Below, one piece after another: positions 49,111 to 51,993 of a stretch of DNA of 51,993 nucleotides. The stretch lies in NCBI GenBank assembly GCA_030523715.1, contig JAUNHY010000008.1, forward strand, positions 1-51,993, in the 5' to 3' direction. This stretch comes from Candidatus Saccharimonadota bacterium (lineage in GTDB: Bacteria > Patescibacteriota > Saccharimonadia > Saccharimonadales > Saccharimonadaceae). A model generated the notes under the pieces. The model was not told the origin of the DNA. It made no database searches and saw nothing but the letters and a program-made list of their open reading frames with translations. Position numbers and translations under genes: made by a program. Within the stretch, counting starts at the first letter, position 1; every line of letters begins with the position of its first letter.

Positions 49111-49566
49111 CTAGTCTTCATTATAGCACGCGGCCACCAAAAAATCCCCATAGCGCCATATTTCAGTATTTTTTAACCTTTTTATATTTATATCTTTAAA
49201 ACCATAGTTCAATCCCCGCCCATCGCACTTCGCAAAGCTCTCCTTTAGCACCCACATCCGCGTAAAATCTTCTGCAGTTTTTATCGCATCTGCTTCTTTG
49301 TCGCTACAGACTCGCTTTAATACTCGCGGTTTATAGCATTTTTTCTGAATATCCACGCCAACTTCTCTTTCGGAAACTGCACAGACCATCATATTTTCAC
49401 AATGACTCAGATTAAAAAACAATTCGCCAGAAACAAGATATGGTTTACCATACTCGCCATAACGCAAACTTCGGTCTTTCACATCGCAAGCATCAAAAAC
49501 CTCGTTCAAAAACGCTCGCGCATCCGTTCCTTCTGCTAAAAAAACCTTAGTCTTCGTGTTCTTCAG
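49111..49566 (-). CDS. 4'-phosphopantetheinyl transferase (Sfp-like), start codon unclear
   Basis: About 150 residues. Family motifs: GKPYLVSGELFFNLSHCENM (substrate and CoA binding, with NLSH), VGVDIQKK (metal-binding GVDxE-like) and MWVLKESFAKCDGRGL (WxxKES). It loads phosphopantetheine onto carrier proteins; the ACP gene overlapping it is the obvious client. No ATG, GTG or TTG suits the N terminus: the frame is open back through the ACP gene to 49680, and conserved sequence begins before any downstream start. CTG 49566 is used here as a placeholder; reinitiation at a non-standard codon or a frameshift fusion with ACP is possible. Confidence 0.8.
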   Translation of the reverse strand: MKNTKTKVFLAEGTDARAFLNEVFDACDVKDRSLRYGEYGKPYLVSGELFFNLSHCENMMVCAVSEREVGVDIQKKCYKPRVLKRVCSDKEADAIKTAEDFTRMWVLKESFAKCDGRGLNYGFKDINIKRLKNTEIWRYGDFLVAACYNED

Positions 49567-49774
49567 CGTATTTAATGATGTCGCCGATGGTCTGAAGATT
49601 TTTAATATCTTTATCTGCGATTTCAATGCCAAATTCCTCTTCAAAAGCCGCCACCAAATCCACCAAATCCAACGACTCAACTTCCAAATCTTTGACGAGA
49701 TTTGTCTTTTCGTTCAATTTCTTTTTATCTACATCAAGCGTCTCAGCGATTAGATTGATTACTTTATCCTTCAT
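49547..49774 (-). CDS. acpP: Acyl carrier protein
   Basis: 75 acidic residues of the four-helix ACP fold. The attachment Ser is in LEVESLDLVDLV (DSL motif with Glu in place of Asp). It ends YAEEHED. The start overlaps the acyl-AMP ligase stop by 11 nt and its stop lies inside the phosphopantetheinyl transferase frame, so the three form a compact unit. Confidence 0.92.
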   Translation of the reverse strand: MKDKVINLIAETLDVDKKKLNEKTNLVKDLEVESLDLVDLVAAFEEEFGIEIADKDIKNLQTIGDIIKYAEEHED

Positions 49775-51353
49775 GATTATCTTCCTCTATTAATTTATCG
49801 CGCAGAATCTTGCCATTGTTATTTCTCGGAAAGGCTTTGCTTCTTACGCGCACCATCGCAATCTGACGATTCTTTGGCTTATCATTATTATAACTATAAA
49901 TCAGCTCGTCGAAGTAATCTTGATCGCCAAAATAGCCCTCATTTGGGTATATGGATGCAATAATACGATTACCATATTCATAGACTGCCACTTCATTCAC
50001 GCCTTTATCCTTGGCTAGCACCGCCTCAATCTCTTCCGGACTCACATTTTCGCCATTGCTAAGAATAATCAAATTCTTTTTGCGCCCCGTAATATGCAAG
50101 AAACCATCTTCATCTACGCGCCCCAAATCGCCCGTAAAGAAATAGCCATTTTTTAGCACTTCCGCAGTTGCTTTGCGGTCTTTATAATACCCCTTCATTA
50201 CAATATCGCCGCCAACTACCACCTCGCCGTCGATAATCTTTACTTCTACATCACGACACAACTGTCCCACGCTGCCATCACATTTATGATGGTTACGATT
50301 CACCGCCACCACTGGCGCACATTCCGTAATGCCATAGCCATTCAAAATCTCTATGCCAATACTGCGAAACCATTTTACGTATTTTTCGTCCAAATGTGCC
50401 CCGCCACAAATAATATACCGACACTTGCCACCAAATTCCGCCAAAATCGAGCCAAACAGCTTTGGCCGCAAATCTACCCCCATTTTCAGTGCCGCTTCGC
50501 TAATTTTTATGCCCCACTCCAGCTTCTTTTCGCGCTTTTCGCGGCGCGCCTGACGCCAAATCTGCTTATAAAAAGTCTCTACCACCATTGGCACCGCAAA
50601 AATCGTATCTGGCTTACCATCTTTAAAATCGTCCGTCAGATGCTTCAGGCTGCCACTAATAAAAGTACGCACGCCATAGTAATACGGCATCAAGAGCGAG
50701 GTTACGAAGCCGAAGGCATGATGGTATGGCAAAAAACTCGTAGAAGCGCCCACCGGCTCATAAATTGACGAAGCCGCCCACAAATCCGTCACGATATTTT
50801 TCTGCGACAACACTACGGCCTTACCGAAGCCGGTCGTGCCCGACGTAAAGAAGATCATCGCATCCGCATCAATATCACGCCCGCCCTTTACGGCACCACA
50901 ACGACGCCCTTCCTTGCGATAATCTTCCCATTCTTCCAGCGGAAAACTCTTACGTACCAAGCCGCTAATTTCTTCACAATAATCGCCCGAATAATACACC
51001 GCATTTACGTCTACCTGGCGCAATTGTTTCTTCCAAATCTCAACTCCTGCATCCTTATCGAGCGCCACGCAAACATTGCCACTCCGCACAATCGCCATCG
51101 CACAGACTACCCATGCGTAGCTGTTTTCGCCCACTACTGCGATGTTTTTCCCCTTATAATATTGAGCAAAATATTTACTCAAATCTCGCACATCACCATA
51201 GGCGTCCTTGAACGATTTCCTAACCAGCTTTCCTTCTTCGCGATACATAAAAGCGGTCTTCGTCGAGTCTTTGCGTAAGCAAATTAGCTCCTCAAAATCC
51301 CGAATTTTCGGCACATCATAATAATCATAGCTGGCATTCGGAATCTTTTTCAT
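49764..51353 (-). CDS. Acyl-AMP/acyl-ACP ligase (ANL superfamily)
   Basis: 529 residues. ANL motifs in order: IFFTSGTTGFGKAVVLS (A3 P-loop), FLPYHHAFGFV (A4), LNGYGITECAPVVAVN (A5), YFFTGDLGRVDEDGFLHITG (A7), RKKNLIILSNGENVSPEEIE (A8) and the C-terminal Lys in NNNGKILRDKL (A10). It most resembles long-chain fatty acid ligases, and its overlap with an ACP gene suggests acyl-ACP synthetase activity. ATG 51353 is chosen: TATAAT (51361-51366) ends 7 nt before it, and the other ATG at 51362 lies within that -10 box. The transcript is probably leaderless. Confidence 0.9.
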   Translation of the reverse strand: MKKIPNASYDYYDVPKIRDFEELICLRKDSTKTAFMYREEGKLVRKSFKDAYGDVRDLSKYFAQYYKGKNIAVVGENSYAWVVCAMAIVRSGNVCVALDKDAGVEIWKKQLRQVDVNAVYYSGDYCEEISGLVRKSFPLEEWEDYRKEGRRCGAVKGGRDIDADAMIFFTSGTTGFGKAVVLSQKNIVTDLWAASSIYEPVGASTSFLPYHHAFGFVTSLLMPYYYGVRTFISGSLKHLTDDFKDGKPDTIFAVPMVVETFYKQIWRQARREKREKKLEWGIKISEAALKMGVDLRPKLFGSILAEFGGKCRYIICGGAHLDEKYVKWFRSIGIEILNGYGITECAPVVAVNRNHHKCDGSVGQLCRDVEVKIIDGEVVVGGDIVMKGYYKDRKATAEVLKNGYFFTGDLGRVDEDGFLHITGRKKNLIILSNGENVSPEEIEAVLAKDKGVNEVAVYEYGNRIIASIYPNEGYFGDQDYFDELIYSYNNDKPKNRQIAMVRVRSKAFPRNNNGKILRDKLIEEDNHEG

Positions 51354-51360
51354 ACTCTTC

Positions 51361-51366
51361 ATTATA
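51361..51366 (-). promoter_or_regulatory. -10 box of the acyl-ligase operon (leaderless)
   Basis: TATAAT on the minus strand, ending 7 nt before ATG 51353. It faces a divergent TAAAAT (51388-51393) 8 nt before the C39-like gene ATG at 51402, so both promoters share a 48-bp spacer. Confidence 0.55.
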
Positions 51367-51401
51367 CAATGCGCTACTTATTGATGCTAAAATAAGCTTA
51401 A

Positions 51402-51977
51402 ATGAAAACCCCACTACGTTTCCAGATTACAGAATTCGATTGCGGCACCGTATCGCTATTAAACGCTTTCTGCTACCTCTTCGATCGTAAAGAGATTCCC
51501 GCACTCCTCGTAAAATCCATCTTTAGCTACACCATGGATTGTTATGACGAAAATGGCCAGCTCGGCCAAGGTGGTACTAGCCGCGAAGCTATCGATAAGC
51601 TCACCGCCTGGATCACCCACTATGCCAACACTAACGATTTCCACGTTAAGTGCGAACACCTTACTGGCGAAGATGTCACGCTAGCCAAAATGGCTTATTG
51701 TCTGGCCCACAACGGTGTCATTTTTGTCCGTTGCTGGCAGGACGTCGAGCACTACGTTATTATCACTAAAATCCGCAACAAGAAGGTCTACATTTTCGAC
51801 CCTTACTATATCGACAAAAAGCACCACAAAACCGATAAGCAAGTCAAATTAATCTTTAATAAGCCTTTCACGCACAACCGCATCGTCAGCCTACAACGCG
51901 TCTTCTCCGAAACTCATCAGGATTTTGCTCTTGGCCCGATTTATAAACGCGACTGCGTCCTTATTAATAAAATTTAG
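51402..51977 (+). CDS. C39-like cysteine peptidase domain protein
   Basis: 191 residues. RFQITEFDCGTVSLLNAFCY holds the Q...DCG catalytic Cys pattern, and VEHYVIITKIRNKKVYIFDP holds the catalytic His and the following Asp. This matches the peptidase C39 (bacteriocin-leader-peptidase) fold or its papain-like relatives. There is no transporter domain, signal peptide or membrane helix, so it acts in the cytosol or is a stand-alone processing enzyme. A -10 TAAAAT lies 8 nt before the ATG. The gene is complete and stops 16 bp before the window end. Confidence 0.75.
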   Translation: MKTPLRFQITEFDCGTVSLLNAFCYLFDRKEIPALLVKSIFSYTMDCYDENGQLGQGGTSREAIDKLTAWITHYANTNDFHVKCEHLTGEDVTLAKMAYCLAHNGVIFVRCWQDVEHYVIITKIRNKKVYIFDPYYIDKKHHKTDKQVKLIFNKPFTHNRIVSLQRVFSETHQDFALGPIYKRDCVLINKI

Positions 51978-51993
51978 CAACAAAAAATGGAGC

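Overview
The window reads as a chromosomal piece of a small-genome, Gram-positive-like bacterium of the Candidate Phyla Radiation, most likely a Candidatus Saccharibacteria (TM7) relative. This placement is inferred from gene style and content: short intergenic spaces, a threonyl-tRNA synthetase without the TGS domain, many uncharacterised membrane-anchored proteins, sortase pili, and many promoters whose -10 box sits 6-9 nt before the start codon. TGA acts as a stop (for example in the ATGA overlap between the Fur-family gene and znuA), so the recoded UGA=Gly lineages are unlikely. No rRNA gene, CRISPR array or insertion sequence was seen.

Left part (1-20900), mostly housekeeping. It holds the end of a ComM/YifB ATPase, infC-rpmI-rplT (infC apparently starts with AUC), RNase P RNA, a Nudix-RNase HI fusion, a 588-residue HEFGH protein preceded by a candidate structured RNA, an M50 protease, rpmB, an rpsF-ssb-rpsR-efp-miaA operon, a UvrD/PcrA helicase and thrS. 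Between these lie lineage-specific genes: two paralogous acidic proteins, a frameshifted gene, three tandem paralogues with a shared membrane anchor and different ectodomains, a 172-residue membrane protein, and a MATCAP/DUF1704-like metallopeptidase.

Middle (20969-30201), accessory. tRNA-Val(UAC) is followed by a repeat-rich spacer and a small island: a NERD-domain protein, a PD-(D/E)XK-like protein, a membrane protein with a Gly repeat tail, a double-HTH protein and a small orphan. After this come an APH-type kinase, a Na+/Ca2+ exchanger, an HD-domain protein, tRNA-Ala(CGC) and a long coiled-coil protein. The last two proteins share a short N-terminal W-D-x-L-G motif.

Right part (30226-51993), cell surface. 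A pilus locus arranged like the streptococcal FCT region encodes a class B sortase, a truncated signal-peptidase-like protein, an FctA/Spy0128-like pilin ending in an EVLTG signal, and a 2472-residue adhesin with a VWA domain and about 12 tandem isopeptide-type domains. A processive GT2 glycosyltransferase follows. A Fur-family regulator (probable Zur) with a near-ideal 7-1-7 operator heads a translationally coupled znuA-znuC-znuB operon that runs into a PlsC-type acyltransferase. On the opposite strand, an acyl-AMP ligase, acyl carrier protein, phosphopantetheinyl transferase, two GT8 glycosyltransferases and a second PlsC-type acyltransferase form a compact candidate pathway for activating fatty acids on a carrier protein and building a membrane glycolipid. 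A C39-like cysteine peptidase closes the window.

The strongest candidates for new biology are the FCT-like pilus, the ACP-dependent acyl/glycolipid cluster, the structured RNA at 5441-5574, the tRNA-adjacent nuclease island, and the recurrent leaderless promoter architecture.
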